Shown: piece by piece, positions 31,449 through 41,989 of the stretch | Layout of the letters: each line of letters starts with the position of its first letter | Numbering within the stretch: position 1 is the first letter of the stretch | NCBI RefSeq assembly: GCF_040412425.1 | Contig: NC_089762.1 | Span: 17,490,212 to 17,554,211, forward strand | DNA: 64,000 nucleotides | Reading direction: 5' to 3' | Source: Macrobrachium rosenbergii | Taxonomy: Eukaryota; Arthropoda; Malacostraca; Decapoda; Palaemonidae | Notes under the pieces: generated by a model | Told to the model about the DNA's origin: nothing | Databases searched by the model: none | Seen by the model: the letters and a program-made list of their open reading frames with translations, nothing else | Translations under genes and position numbers: made by a program

Positions 31449-32450
31449 TTGAATCTCCCCGCTCTGAACCTGACTGCTTTCAGACTATCGAAACTTGGTC
31501 AGAGCGAAGGGGGTTTTTCTGGCCAGGTGGCACGGGCCATCGCTAGAGCCAGAAGTTCTTCATCTAAAGGGATATATCTGGCAAGTGAGCAACCTTCAAA
31601 GGTTGGTGTAGAAAGAAGGGCTTTTCCTCTTCCTCTATCACTGTGAGCCAGGTTGCGGATTTTCTCCTTTACTTAAGAGAAAACTCGATATAGCAGTTCC
31701 GACTATCAAGTGTTATCGGAGCATGCTTTCGATTGTATTCAGACACAGAGGATTAGCTTTGTCTGACAATAAGGACCTCCACGATCTTACGAGCTCTTTC
31801 AAGACGTCCAAGGTTCCTCAGCTGATTTCCCCTGCTTGGAACTTGGACGTAATGCTCAAGTTTTGATGTTTAGTCCTTTTTGGCCTCTCCACTCTGCATC
31901 TCTTAAGGATGTTACTCGAAACGGCATTCCTCGCGGCGAAGAGAGTGAGAGAGTTCGAGGCCGTCATGTGGGCTTCAAGGAACACAATGCTGTCTATTCT
32001 TTAAGCCCTAAGTTCTTGGCTAAGAATGATAGGTCTTCTAACCCTTGGCCTAGACACTTTGAAATTAAAGGTTTAGCAGACCTTATTGGACAGGAACCTG
32101 AGGGAGTTCTATGTCCAGTTAGAGCTCTCAAGTACTACCTTAAAAGAACACAGGACACTCGTGGTCCATTGGATGTTTTATGGTGTTCTGTGAGGCAACC
32201 AGTTAAACCTATGTCGAAGAATGCACTGGCATTCTTCATTAGGGGACGTCATTAAGGACGCACACTCTAGTTGTGACGACTCCAACTTCAAGTTGTTGAG
32301 AGTTAACGCTCACGAGGTGAGGGCAGTTGCTACCTCCATGGCGTTCAAGAAAATATGGTACTCAGTGACATTTTTAGTGCCACATTTTGGCGAAGTCAAT
32401 TCGGTGTTTGCCTCACACTCTTGGCAAGATGTTTAGGTAGCATACGAAAA
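31449..32450 (+). pseudogene. DIRS B tyrosine recombinase
   Basis: This enzyme would integrate the circular DNA. In one frame (about 31915-31985) TAFLAAKRVREFEAVMW holds the first catalytic Arg (AKRV/L-x-E/EL). The 139-aa frame (31836-32255) continues with CPVRALKYYLKRTQDTRG and PMSKNALAFFI. The frame 32221-32436 has RVNAHEVRAVATSMAF, the H-x-x-R box. The expected terminal W-R-S...F...Y-L segment reads FWRSQFGVCLTLLA in the appropriate frame, so the nucleophilic Tyr is not visible. Frameshifts at about 31910 and 32250 inactivate it. Confidence 0.8.
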
Positions 32451-32870
32451 TTGCTTTTCGCTGGGACCATACATTGCTGCTTCAGCAACCTTGGGGACAA
32501 GGGGTAACTCTGATCCTATCCCCTTTTTAATTGTGTTTTTGTGGTTGTTGGGTCGACTACTGAGGCAGTCTTCCCAATCCTTTTGCAAACTAATGCTTTA
32601 GGTGTTGGTTAGGTGGTTAGTAATGCTCTTTTGTCCTCTTTGTATGGGCTATGATCTAGTCACATTGTGGTCACGCCCCGTTGACAGATCATCTAGAAGT
32701 CGCCAGCTATATAGGTCACTACCTCGCTGGGGTCTCTAGTAAAGCAGAAGCAGACTAGAGTGACAGTAACCACTCAGTCAGCTCGCTATCAGATAAGGAA
32801 CCAAAATAATTTTACCAATAATTGGTTTTTTCCTATTTCTTGGCTGTCTCTACCCCCCCAAAGGTGGTAT

Positions 32871-32968
32871 TCAGCTATATATATATCTGGCAGGTAAGTC
32901 TCATGAACAAAATGATATTTTAATGATAAAATAAAGTTTGTTCATACCCTACCTGGCAGATATATATA
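32871..32968 (+). repeat. DIRS B internal complementary region
   Basis: CAGCTATATATATATCTGG and GGTAAGTCTCATGAACAAA are the reverse complement of the extreme left end. They are followed directly by ATGATATTTTAATGATAAAA and GTTTGTTCATACCC, the reverse complement of the extreme right end. The fused arrangement equals the junction of a circularised element and is the diagnostic feature of the DIRS replication model. Confidence 0.88.
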
Positions 32969-33009
32969 TTTATATTGCCCTCCCTCCTCCCCTCAGGAGA
33001 CAGTGGCGT

Positions 33010-33206
33010 TAGAAAATCTGAATAGAAAATGGGAATGGTTCCTGATACCCGCCTCCCAGCGGCGGGAATGGGTACTAACCACCTGACCCGGCCACTGCGT
33101 GTGCCGCGAAATTTGAAATTCTGTCGGACCTTCGGAGAATACAGCTATATATATATCTGCCAGGTAAGTATGAACAAACTTTATTTTATCATTAAAATAT
33201 CATTTT
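33010..33206 (+). repeat. DIRS B right inverted terminal repeat and extreme end
   Basis: 33010-33180 is the reverse complement of 26769-26939. It is followed by TTATTTTATCATTAAAATAT (to about 33206), unique to the right end but copied in the internal complementary region, which fixes the true terminus near ATCATTTT. Confidence 0.9.
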
Positions 33207-33540
33207 TGTTAATATATATACCAAATAAAAATAGTTATTTCCTTATCTGTTTTTTTTTTTTGGTAAATTTTCATGCTACATATCTCTTGGAAACTTGGAC
33301 AGGCTAAGAAGTGGAATCTGCTTTGGAGTCTGGAATGATAAGATAAAAATGATACAATGCTGTAAGTCCAGTAGTATACTAGTACAGTAGCAGTAGTAGT
33401 ACATATGTGCACACAGTATTGTACTGTACCTGTAAATGTATGGTAATAAATACAATTCAGTACTGTAAGTCTTTTGTAGCAGTTAAAAAATGTTTATACA
33501 ATAGTACTGTACACCTAAAAATAAAGTAAATAAAAATGAA

Positions 33541-33680
33541 AATTCATTACCTGATGGACATTGAGAGGGTACAAAGCCTGGTGAGTTGGGGTTTGAGGAT
33601 GGGATCACTGTATCTGATGCAGCAGGAGAGGGTGATTTGGACTGGGAGGAGGGGATAACTTCTGGATCTGGAATAATGAT
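33541..33680 (-). pseudogene. Pro/Ser-rich segment resembling a Tigger transposase C-terminus
   Basis: The minus-strand frame reads IIPDPEVIPSSQSKSPSPAA then SDTVIPSSNPNSPGFVPS. Low-complexity Pro/Ser/Asp tails of this kind end many Tigger transposases. It is bounded by AG/GT-like sequence in the 525-bp repeat background. No DDE motif is present, so this rests on composition and context only. Confidence 0.3.
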
Positions 33681-33840
33681 ACAATCTGTACAGTACTACC
33701 GTAGTACACTTGTTTTTTTTTTTTAAATTTACAACAATTGGTAAAACCATTTAAACAAAACAAAACAAAAAAAAAGTGAAGACTTCCATATTAGTACTGT
33801 ACTATACCTGGAAAATGGAGTTCATTTGATCAGAGAGAGA

Positions 33841-34125
33841 GACATACAAGTAATTCTGACACGTCCTTGAATAGGCTGTGTTCTTTTGACACATGGATAT
33901 TTTTATGAACAGTCCACGTGGCCTTCCTCCTGAATGCCCAGGTTGCAAAGTGTTGATAACAGTCAAGCATGTATTGTGTGAATGTCCAAAATATAACATG
34001 CAGCGATTATCAAATTTTGGAAGTAAATCAATGAAGGAAATTTTGTCAGAATCTCTTATATTTCCAGTAATACCAATTTCAGCAATCATGAGGAGCTGTG
34101 ATTTGATTAATAAAATATAAAAATA
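33841..34125 (+). pseudogene. 3' fragment of an I-group LINE (C-terminal knuckle)
   Basis: ILTRP/LRIGxxLLTHGYF (33855-33900, one frameshift) then PPECPGCKVLITVKHVLCECPKYN (33920-34000) is the CCHC knuckle ending ORF2 of LINEs like LINE B, which reads LRIGHTRLTHGFLM, CEDC, GHLLVEC. The frame stops at 34120 and is followed by AATAAAATATAAAAATAAG, a LINE-like 3' tail. It is a 5'-truncated insertion of a related, not identical, family. Confidence 0.75.
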
Positions 34126-34561
34126 AGTAAATAATAAAAATATGAAAACTCTTATGGTGTCTAATGAATTTTAAAACAACTAAATTTTAAAAATGTTGCT
34201 TAACTTATTCAGGTGACGGCAGACATGCTAACGTGTTAACAAAGTAATTTTCAGAAAACGACCCTGATACAACTCTTAGTTATGTCTGATATTTTTTGTA
34301 TGTTAACGGATTCATTTTATCAAACCAGTGCAGCTGAACAACCTCATCACTTGATCACGTGAGCAGGGACTGCGATACGTATTCATAAAACCAGCACGAC
34401 TGAACTTCTCTATTTTTCTTGATCACGTGAATGGACATACATATTTATTTTGTATCATGTTTATGTACAAAAATATATTTGTGTACAAAAATAAAAATAC
34501 GCTGTAATACATTTTTCATATAAATTTTACACGAAAAAGCATGAAAACTTATAAATTACGG

Positions 34562-34824
34562 TAGGGTAAAATACCTCTCGGGACACACCGATCGCTACCT
34601 AAATTTGCACATTTTCATTCGATATTCAATTGGTCAAACCATAAGGAAATGAAACTTTAAGAAACCATGCAAAAGATTGAAGTTTTATTGACAAAATGTG
34701 TTATAATTAATTGCCAAATTAATAATACATAACCATGTGAAGTCTTTGTAAATGCATTTTTTGGTAGTGGGTCACTCACCATCGGCGGACATGCTACCGC
34801 GTCATGGCCAGATATTTTACCCTA
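34562..34824. mobile_element. Possible MITE with 12-bp terminal inverted repeats
   Basis: TAGGGTAAAATA at 34562 and its reverse complement TATTTTACCCTA at 34813-34824 bound 263 bp of non-coding AT-rich DNA. Nested near both ends are GGGACACACCGATCG and CATCGGCGGACATGC. No clear target duplication was found. Confidence 0.45.
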
Positions 34825-35452
34825 ATATGCAAGAACTCTTTTATGAAAATGTGGAATTTCATTTGCCTAATCCTTTACTATAGTCTGCACAGTAGTTCTA
34901 CAAATTTTTAATGCCAGTTTCAATGAACTTTCAGGTAAACCTTGGCCTGATGGCAATGGATGCTCTGCTCCAAACAGCCTAGAAAAAAAAAGTCTCGCCT
35001 TTTTCAGAACGCTTAACAATGTCATATTTCGTCTCCATTGATATAGACTTCCTTTTCTTACTGGCACCTCCATGTTATGGCGGCAAAAGCAAAGAGCAAT
35101 ACATAGAACCTATCTCAATGAAAGACACACAAATATTGATGAAAAGATGCTTTCTGGGGCTGTAGGTTGTATGGTATTCCTTCACCACGTGCTTGCGTCA
35201 TTGACCCAGGCAACAGGCAGGTTGTTCTCTGGACAAGTGCAGTTACGGTATGCTCAGAAACGAGTTCTTGTCTGCCGCCAGGGGATTCTCTTATGGTGCT
35301 GATAAATGACCAGAACATGGTGCCATAAGCCCCAGTGTGGAATATTTTGGCGCTTACGGCACCCGATAACAGGACGTCGCGCTGTAAAAACCCAAATTAT
35401 TTATGAATATTTTTGAATTCTGCCGTAAAACCGAATAGCCAAACCGAGCACA

Positions 35453-36593
35453 CCTTTGAAAATTGATTGTATCTGACTCTTGAGCCGAGTCCAGTAAACA
35501 TATGCAAAGATGTAGGCTGAAGGCCTGCTTCAGAGGGGGAAGTTTCAGGTAAACACTTAGGTTTTCACTTGCATGAGTATATTTACATTAACTACATATC
35601 AGAAGAAAATGAAGTGTAAATTTGGACAGGTTAACATATCCTGCTGTTCCAAGGGGATAAACAAACAACTGGGGTATTTTCCCTGATGTAACTCAAAAGG
35701 CCCGCTTCAAAGGGGGACCGCACAGGGGGAGAAAGCACAAGATGATTGGTGACTGTAATTCCAAGCAATAAACAAATAATTCACTAGAAACTATTGTTAC
35801 ATTAACACAATTTAAAGTAATACAGGACTCACTGCAGGTATATTGCCTTAGAAAGGAAATGGAAAAATAGTAGAAGGCTGATAGATGTGTGACTGACTGA
35901 CTTAAGAACCTGGATCTCGGTACATTACCTTTGTCAGGAGACGGCTTCCTTGTCTTCTCGGCTGATGGTAGAGGGTATCGTTAAGAGGCTTCACTACAAA
36001 AGGACACTGTAGGCTCAGGGACAGCCACGTGGGATTGCAAGGGGCAGGTCAAGGAGCAGAGTGGAGGACTAAGTGTCCTGGGATAATTCCAAAGTCTTCT
36101 CGGGGAGGTCAGGCCTTCACTCGTCCTTTTAATCCCTCGTAAGGATTATGTTGTTGTTCATTCCAGGCAGCACTGATTGTCCTGTTTTCCATATGATTCA
36201 CCTGTGGGGCATGCGGTCATTTGGCTAGGTGTTCAAGGTGGCACCAAGCATATGGTCAGTTGCTAGGCACAGCACTGCTTTCTCTTGTGGCCTTCTCCCT
36301 CTGCTGGCTGTGCCTGCCTCAGGCAGGACTATCGTTCTCTGGATGACTCACCTCTTGAAATCAAGGACTGTTGGCAGTCAATAGGGTAAGGAAGAATTAA
36401 AGGGTTTCTCACTTGGGGTAGTGGTGATAGGAGATGATTTAGGGGCAAACTTCCACCCACAACTAACTTTAAGGTAAAAGCAATAAATGAGCTTGATTTC
36501 AAGAAAAGTTAAATTATTCTCATTTGCAAATTACATTACATTCATACTTGGGGGATATGGTGTGGCAGGGTGTGCAAGGTTTACCTCTTGACA
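35453..36593 (-). repeat. Gmr1-like element 1, 3' LTR
   Basis: It aligns with 44132-45314 over about 1.1 kb (for example GTAGGCTGAAGGCCTGCTTC, AGGGACAGCCACGTGGGATT, CAATAAATGAGC). The minus-strand start is TGTCAAGAGG at 36593. The last ~33 bp present in the 5' LTR (GGAAACTTACC side) are missing here, where flanking sequence CCGAATAGCCAAACC begins. The 5' LTR has an extra ~110 bp around 44430-44590. Confidence 0.85.
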
Positions 36594-36603
36594 CCTCCCC
36601 CAT
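36594..36603 (-). promoter_or_regulatory. Polypurine tract
   Basis: On the minus strand ATGGGGGAGG precedes the TGTCAAGAGG start of the 3' LTR. A purine run in this position primes plus-strand synthesis in LTR elements. Confidence 0.65.
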
Positions 36604-37329
36604 ACAATTGACATTCACATTCTAGTTGGGTTGGATTGGCTAGTCACGATAACTCATCTGACAAGTTACTCTTTTTACACATCTGCAAAACGATAGTCAA
36701 ATAACAACAATATAAAAATCAATTGTGATATCTACTCTAATTGCAGAATCAGTTTAGCTGATAGTAAGGTTAATAATTTTAAGTAGATACTAGACAGCAT
36801 TTAAAAATGAATAGTGAAGCAGTTGTTTATCTAATAACAACTCAAAAGCAACACAGTTACAACAGAATTTCTTAAAATACTCCATGCACTGAACACTAAG
36901 TGGGATGGCTGTTTATTTACTAACAACTCAAAAGTAAAAAAGTTAGTCACAACATTTATTCTTAAAAGACTTCATGCACTTATTAGTAACAGACTTAAGT
37001 CAAAATAACATGCAGTTAATCCACCTTGAGGAGGCAGTACAATGAAGCATTCATGGGCTTTAAGTTAGTTGCTGCCATGATGCTTAGCGCAGCAACATCT
37101 GCTTCAGGTAATTACAGGTGTCAACAGGAGGAACAAGTACAGGTTCAGTGGGTAGTGCTAGCTGCAAATTTCTGATAATAAAAGAGGATAGTAGGAAGAA
37201 GAAGGGGTTATCTTAAGCTTTGGGAGCCACTGATAGTGCCAACCAGTAACATGGCACCCACTCTGGAGGGGGTGCCAGGTTACAGCAGGGAGGTTCTACT
37301 TAGTTACTGGTGAAGGAATTAGTCCTGCT

Positions 37330-37710
37330 GTTGCCTCGACAGGACATCAGCGATCTTATTGTCTGACCCTTTAATGTGCACGATGCTGCAGTTATAATCC
37401 TAGAGGTTGATGCACCAGGTCATCAAGCGCTTATTCTGATTATGGAAAGTAGTAAGATGCCTCAGGGGGTTATGATCTGTCAAGACTTTCAAAGGGAATT
37501 TATGATCCGTGTGATATGATTCAAACTGCTTCATAGCCAGTATTATGCCTAGTAACTCATTTTCTATGGAGCTGTATTTAGTTTGCGCTGGGTTCAATTT
37601 CTTGGATTAGTATGCTACAGGATGTCTTACTCCATCTTTCTCCTGGAACATTACAGCACCAATGCCAGCATCACTGTCATCAACCACAAGAGAGAAAGGC
37701 TGTTTGTAGT
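37330..37710 (-). pseudogene. Gmr1-like element 1, RNase H
   Basis: Minus strand: DSDAGIGAVMFQEKDGVRHP (37690-37630, catalytic D), then after a stop SKKLNPAQTKYSSIENELLG (37610-37550, catalytic E) and PLKVLTDHNPLRHL (37500-37460, third D), ending KRLMTWCINL. These are the classic Ty3/gypsy RNase H strings. It follows the RT downstream, as in all Ty3 elements. One in-frame stop is visible. Confidence 0.85.
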
Positions 37711-37829
37711 CAGGCATGTGGAGGATGGGCTTGTTGATAAGGATTACCTTTTAGATTGTTGTACGCTCGTTCACACTCTGGTGTACACCAGAATTACTGT
37801 TTCCCTTGGAGGAGGTTGGTGATAGGGGT

Positions 37830-38830
37830 GGCGGCATTGGCGAAGTTTGGCATGAAATGGTGAAAGTACTGTATCGTGCAGATAAATTGCTGTGCCTCCC
37901 TCTTCATTCACGGATAAGGCATACTACAGATGGCTTGGACATTTGCTTCCTTAGGCATCAACTTGCTGCTTCCAACACGGTGGCCTAGATATGTTATCTC
38001 TGCCACACTGAACTGTCACTTTTTCAGGTTAATTACCAGATTGGCTTTTCAAAGGGCTACTAGGATCTGGCAAAGTATTTTCAGGTGTTCCTCCCAAGAA
38101 TTGGCATAAGTCAACATGGTGTTGAGATAGACGACACAATTATTGGTACCTTCCAGGAGCCCTTGGGTGTTTTGAAGGCAGTTAGAGGACTCGATTTTTC
38201 TGATAAGGGCACTTGCCATTAACTCTTCTCAAGGTCTGTCTTGCTCAAGGAGCGAGCACTTCCTAGACTGTCTGGACAGGTTTCAATCCTTGGAAGAGGG
38301 TAAGGTTCTGGTTGAGTAATCTCATTCAACTTTCTGCAGTCTATACAGAGCCAATCTCCTTTTCTCTTGGGGACCAGTACAATGGGCGAGGACCACTTGC
38401 TTTTGCTGTGTTTTATTAAACCAAGCTCTAGCTGGAGTCTGACTTGTTCCTTGATCCTTTTCGCTTTGTCTGGATTGACTTTGTAATAGCCCTGTGCTAT
38501 TGGTCGGGCACCTTCTGGTACTTTGACGCTGCGCTTGGCCGTGTCCTCGCAACAGAGCATGTCTTGAGTGACAAGCAGGTATTTGCCTAGCAGTTGGTTC
38601 CCCTCAGCTCGGGTCTGAGTTAAGCCTGGAGTTATAACTTCAATGTGGCGCTGGACTTTAGAGTTAGATGAGGGCAATAGCAATGCGGTTGCGGTGCTAA
38701 CTGTCTCACTTGTTGGTGATGGTAGATCCTCGGCTCTCTTCTCCTCATGGGGGACATATGGCTTTAACAAATTGATATGAAGCCATTTGGCTTTCCTTTT
38801 TCTGCAGTTTACTAGGTAGTTAAATTCCAC
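37830..38830 (-). pseudogene. Gmr1-like element 1, integrase C-terminus fused to RT
   Basis: One 203-aa frame (38830-38219) starts with the integrase tail, YLVNCRKRKAKWLHINLLKP (residues 5-24), the 'YLV...R....HVN.LK.Y' module. It then runs through a spacer directly into the RT: GYYKVNPDKAKRIKEQVRLQ (about 128-147), LGLIKHSKSKWSSPIVLVPK (150-169), CIDCRKLNEITQPEPYPLPR (about 175-194). In ordinary gypsy elements the integrase tail ends pol; here it precedes the RT without a break. RT motifs A-C should lie in 38220-37830 but are obscured by frameshifts, and the YxDD was not confirmed. Confidence 0.88.
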
Positions 38831-39116
38831 ATTTCTCCAGGACCTTAGGAGGCCCTGTGAACTGTGTTTCTAAATGGCGCGTCGCTCCTCCAAGGACTGA
38901 GTCGTCTGTATTAAAGAACAGAGTTCTGGCTTGTTGGTTGAACGTCAATTTGACTCTTTCTTGTGTTGTGACCTCATTTGCTTGGGCTACTGCCCAGGTG
39001 GCTTGGAGTTTCTGCTGAATAATCAGGAGATCCTTTGCCCATTAGCCTTTGAAGGGTCAGCCCAGGCCTCATACAGGATGTCGAGTGGGCCCTGGGTGGA
39101 ATGTGTGTAAAGAAAT

Positions 39117-39875
39117 TCAAAGGCTATACCCCAGGGTTTCTACGGGAGCTTCCTGAATGGCGAAAAGGGCATAGGGGAGGTTCTCCTCCCAGTTGGCGCT
39201 GTCCTCATGACCAAGTTCAGGCAGGATAGACTTCAGGGTTTGGTGGAAATGTTCCACGATCCCCTGGCTTTCTGGACGATATGGCATAGAGTTGATGTGT
39301 TTTATGCCATGTCTTGCCATGCTGCCACGGAACTCCTGCGACATGAAGTGCCGCCCTTGGTCAGTCTGAATTGTCTTGGGGAATCTGAAATGGCAAAAGA
39401 ACTGAATGAGAGCCTTCACTGCATTCTTGGAGCTCTCACTCCTGACTGGAATGGCCTCAGGGTACCTGGTAAACCTATCAATGATTTTCAGACAGTGGCT
39501 ATTTCCAAATTTTCCCTTGGTGTGCCTTTCGGGTGTGAAGTAGGTGATGCAAACGGCTTTGAAGGAACTACTGACGGGATGTTCCATATAGGATCCTTTG
39601 GGATGACTTCATTTGGGATCCTGGTAATCTGGCACATAGGGCAGGGAGTGATGAAATGCTTTGACTGTCTTGCAAAGGCCAGGCTGGTGAAATTTTCCTT
39701 CTATGGCATGGGTGATCCAGGCGGCACTGAAGTGTTGGCCAAGACCATTGTGTGCCAGGCGCAGAAGGTTAGATTGCAGAGACGGGGAACTTTTACAGCC
39801 GATGGAGGATGGAAGTCGGTTCTGAGCTCCGCTGGGAGACCTGGTAGAGTACTCCATCTTCGAGTAGGAAGTCAT
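39117..39875 (-). pseudogene. Gmr1-like element 1, integrase zinc-binding and catalytic domains
   Basis: Minus strand: LRLAHNGLGQHFSAAW and VKAFHHSLPYVPDYQ (39780-39620) keep the HH part of the HHCC domain, with CPMCQ-type reading in the next frame. The 156-aa frame 39587-39117 has LKIIDRFTRYPEAIPV (first D), TIQTDQGRHFMSQEF (second D), PYRPESQGIVEHFHQTLK (catalytic E) and ALFAIQEAPVETLGYS. D-D-E spacing agrees with retroviral-type integrases. The frame breaks after YS at 39117 and its C-terminal module lies downstream in the RT frame. Confidence 0.88.
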
Positions 39876-40036
39876 CCTTCATGAGGTTCTTAAGATCTTA
39901 TTCTGTAGTGACTGCTTGGATGCGATGGCGCCACAGGGTAGAGTCGTTGACCTGTTCTTGTATGAGTTATTCCCAGCTGAGGGCTGGAACTGATGTGCCT
40001 GCTCCTGCAATCAGGAAGGTGACTGCAGGTTTAGGG

Positions 40037-40655
40037 TCAAGTTCTACATGGGGAGTGCCAAACTGTTCTTGCAGCCTTGGGGAGAGGATCTTCCTCCTTG
40101 GGCATGGCAGGTGTGGTGGCTGCTATGCACCAGAGGGGGATCGTATTATTCCCCCATTGGACCAAGTCTTGGCCTAGGAGCAGGGGATGCCCAGTAGCAG
40201 GAGACTGGACGACCCCAAAGAGGTGTTCATTCTTGCGAGATGGGTCACCTGTGGTGACGCGGAGGTGTACAGTAGGAAGGCCCGTCATACTTCCATTTAT
40301 CCAGCTGATGGACATTCTTTGGTCCTCACGAATAATGACACTGGGTGGCACTCCACCCCGTGAAATGAGGCCGACTTCTGCTCCCAGTGTCCATGATGTT
40401 CAGTAGCATCTGAGGGGGAGAGGAGCCATCAAGAGATGCGACAGTGATGGCTTCAAGGCTTAACCACTCAGTGGGTTGTCTTTTATGGACAATGGTCTGA
40501 ACTACCCTGGGGATGGGGTGCCTTGGGCAGAATTTGTAGTTTGCAGAGGCGTGGTCTAGCTTGCCACAGCCCTTGCAGGTGGTTTGGTGAAAGTCCCTTC
40601 TGGGTCCAGCTCCAGGCTCTTTGGTGAGTGTTAGGTTTGGCTCTCTTTGACCCAA
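40037..40655 (-). pseudogene. Gmr1-like element 1, zinc knuckle and aspartic protease
   Basis: The frame 40655-40326 has CKGCGKLDHASANYKFC, a variant CCHC knuckle. About 60 residues later LLNIMDTGSRS holds the DTGS active site of a pepsin-type retroviral protease. A frameshift at about 40350 continues it in 40351-40037 (PTVHLRVTTGDPSRK, HPLLLGQDLVQWG; 'LLGxD' is the conserved end of these proteases). The order knuckle-protease-integrase fits the Gmr1 layout. Confidence 0.8.
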
Positions 40656-40728
40656 TGGCTAGGAGTGGGTTTGGTTTGGGCAGCCCTGGGTTGGGTTTTA
40701 ACAGGCACCTTGTGTTGGGCCTCAGCCC

Positions 40729-41750
40729 TTACTCGGCACTGTTCCAGGAGATGTCTGAGCTTCTTACAGTGAGCACACACCTGCATCTTAAGGTGGTGCC
40801 CATTTTTATGCTGCCACTGAGAGTTGGGTGCAGCAGGTGAGGAGGGATAGAGCTTGCGCTTGTGAGAGCTAAGGTGCGGATGATTGGTGTCCCAGCTGCA
40901 GCCCAATGACAGCACTCGGTCACTGTTTTAGGAGCCTTGTTGCATAGATAGGTAGCGAGGGCTGGTGGAGCATAGGATAGGAAGTCCTTGAGCTGGAAAA
41001 GCTCAAAGATGTCATTCACACTGGTGGCTTTTTGAGCTTCTAGCCACCTTTTCAAGGCTTGGATCTTTTTGAAGATCCATTCGGACCAGGTTTGGCCTGG
41101 TTCCTTTGGCATGCCCCTCCACTTTTGTTTCCAATGGTCAGGAGTAATCTCAAAGGCTTTGATGATAGCTTGGCAGACGAGGGCTAGATCTCCTTGGTCG
41201 TCTGCCAGGAGAGCGTTGAATGTGCTGGCACCCTTTCCTTCAAGGTGCTTTCTGAGGATTAAGGATACCTCAGCAGAAGAGGGTTGATAGGTCTTCAGGA
41301 CCTTCTCGACATGGTTGATCCAGGCCTCAGGCTCAGCTTAATTCTATTTTCTTTTGAGGGAACCTACACTGCAGAGGATTGAGTGTGGAGAGGGCAGTGG
41401 CTTGTTACACATGCCTTGGGCGGCCAGTGCAAGCTGTTGTGCCCTTTCCTGCCTCTTTCTCCTTTCTTTCTGCCTCTTCCCATTTTTCCTTGGCTATTCT
41501 TTTCCTTCTCCTCCTTTCTTTCTCCGTCTGTCTCTCTTCTCCATCTGTCTCTCTGCCTCTTCCTGTTTTTCCTGTGCTATTCTTTCTCTGTCTCCTGTCT
41601 TTCTTTCTCCATTTCTTTCTTGGCCTCATTCAGCCTCTCTTGGACCCAATCCCTCAGGGCTTGACCCGTCAGGTCCAGTTCCTTCCCAGCCTCCATGTGG
41701 GACTTGAGCTTGTCATTTTGCTTGGTTCTGGTTGCCTAAGTCATCTTTGA
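40729..41750 (-). pseudogene. Gmr1-like element 1, gag
   Basis: Minus strand, two parts. The first (about 41720-41390) is a highly charged Glu/Arg/Lys coiled-coil region (frames reading RDRWRRETDGEREEE and similar), whose antisense appears as Leu/Phe/Ser-rich ORFs. The second (41112-40729) is a capsid-like piece: KEPGQTWSEWIFKKIQALKR, SVNDIFELFQLKDFLSYAPP, ATYLCNKAPKTVTECCHWA. These match the 'F..L..L...E.F......L...L....P....E.......' pattern of Gmr1/gypsy gags. The related copy at 57400-58423 is clearer. Confidence 0.7.
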
Positions 41751-41989
41751 GATGGTGTGGAGGGGCCATGGCCCTTGGGAATAACAATAAGGTCTTAGGA
41801 TGTGGGGTAGGAGCCTGTGATGGGACAACTAATAAGTAGGAGTGCCCTCCTCAGGTGAGGTGTCACTGGCACTCTGTCTGATGTGGGCCTAGGTGCCTTG
41901 GATATGGAGGTTATTCCAAAGTTCTCATAGCTAGGTTACATTGAGGTTTTACCTCGTGGTGAGCGAGTTTCATAGGTCTAAAGACTCAG

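Larger units (their letters stand above)
26769..33206 (+). mobile_element. DIRS retrotransposon B, complete outline with ITRs and internal complementary region
   Basis: Inverted terminal repeats (26769-26939 and 33010-33180) are almost identical. An internal complementary region (32871-32968) contains, back to back, the reverse complements of the left and right extreme ends, the circular-junction template unique to DIRS elements. Between them lie gag (27110-28890), RT with YLDD (29600-30442), an RNase H region and a tyrosine recombinase (31449-32450), in DIRS order. There is no target duplication, as expected for recombinase integration. Frameshifts are numerous. A U6 snRNA sequence and a 5S rRNA sequence interrupt gag and RT. 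Confidence 0.88.
24421..35384. mobile_element. Probable Tigger-like element, expanded by tandem repeats, a SINE, DIRS B and others
   Basis: The left end CAGGCAGTCCCTGGTTATTG after TA, with ATCGCCAGTGACCAAAAAT and GGTGCCAAAA, is typical of Tigger/pogo terminal regions. Around 35300-35384 the reverse complement shows related subterminal sequence (GTTATCGGGTGCCGTAAG, GGGGCTTATGGCACCATG, ending CAGCGCG), though not a precise match. Between 33541 and 33680 the minus strand reads IIPDPEVIPSSQSKSPSPAAS, resembling the Pro/Ser-rich C-terminus of Tigger transposases. The pieces agree in family but the span as a single element is inference. Confidence 0.4.

Noticed and set aside
41354..41750. Plus-strand Leu/Phe/Ser-rich ORFs resembling membrane proteins
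   Set aside because: They are the antisense of the charged coiled-coil part of the Gmr1-like gag, whose GAG/AAG-rich codons read as CTC/CTT on the other strand. The same applies to 57864-58246.
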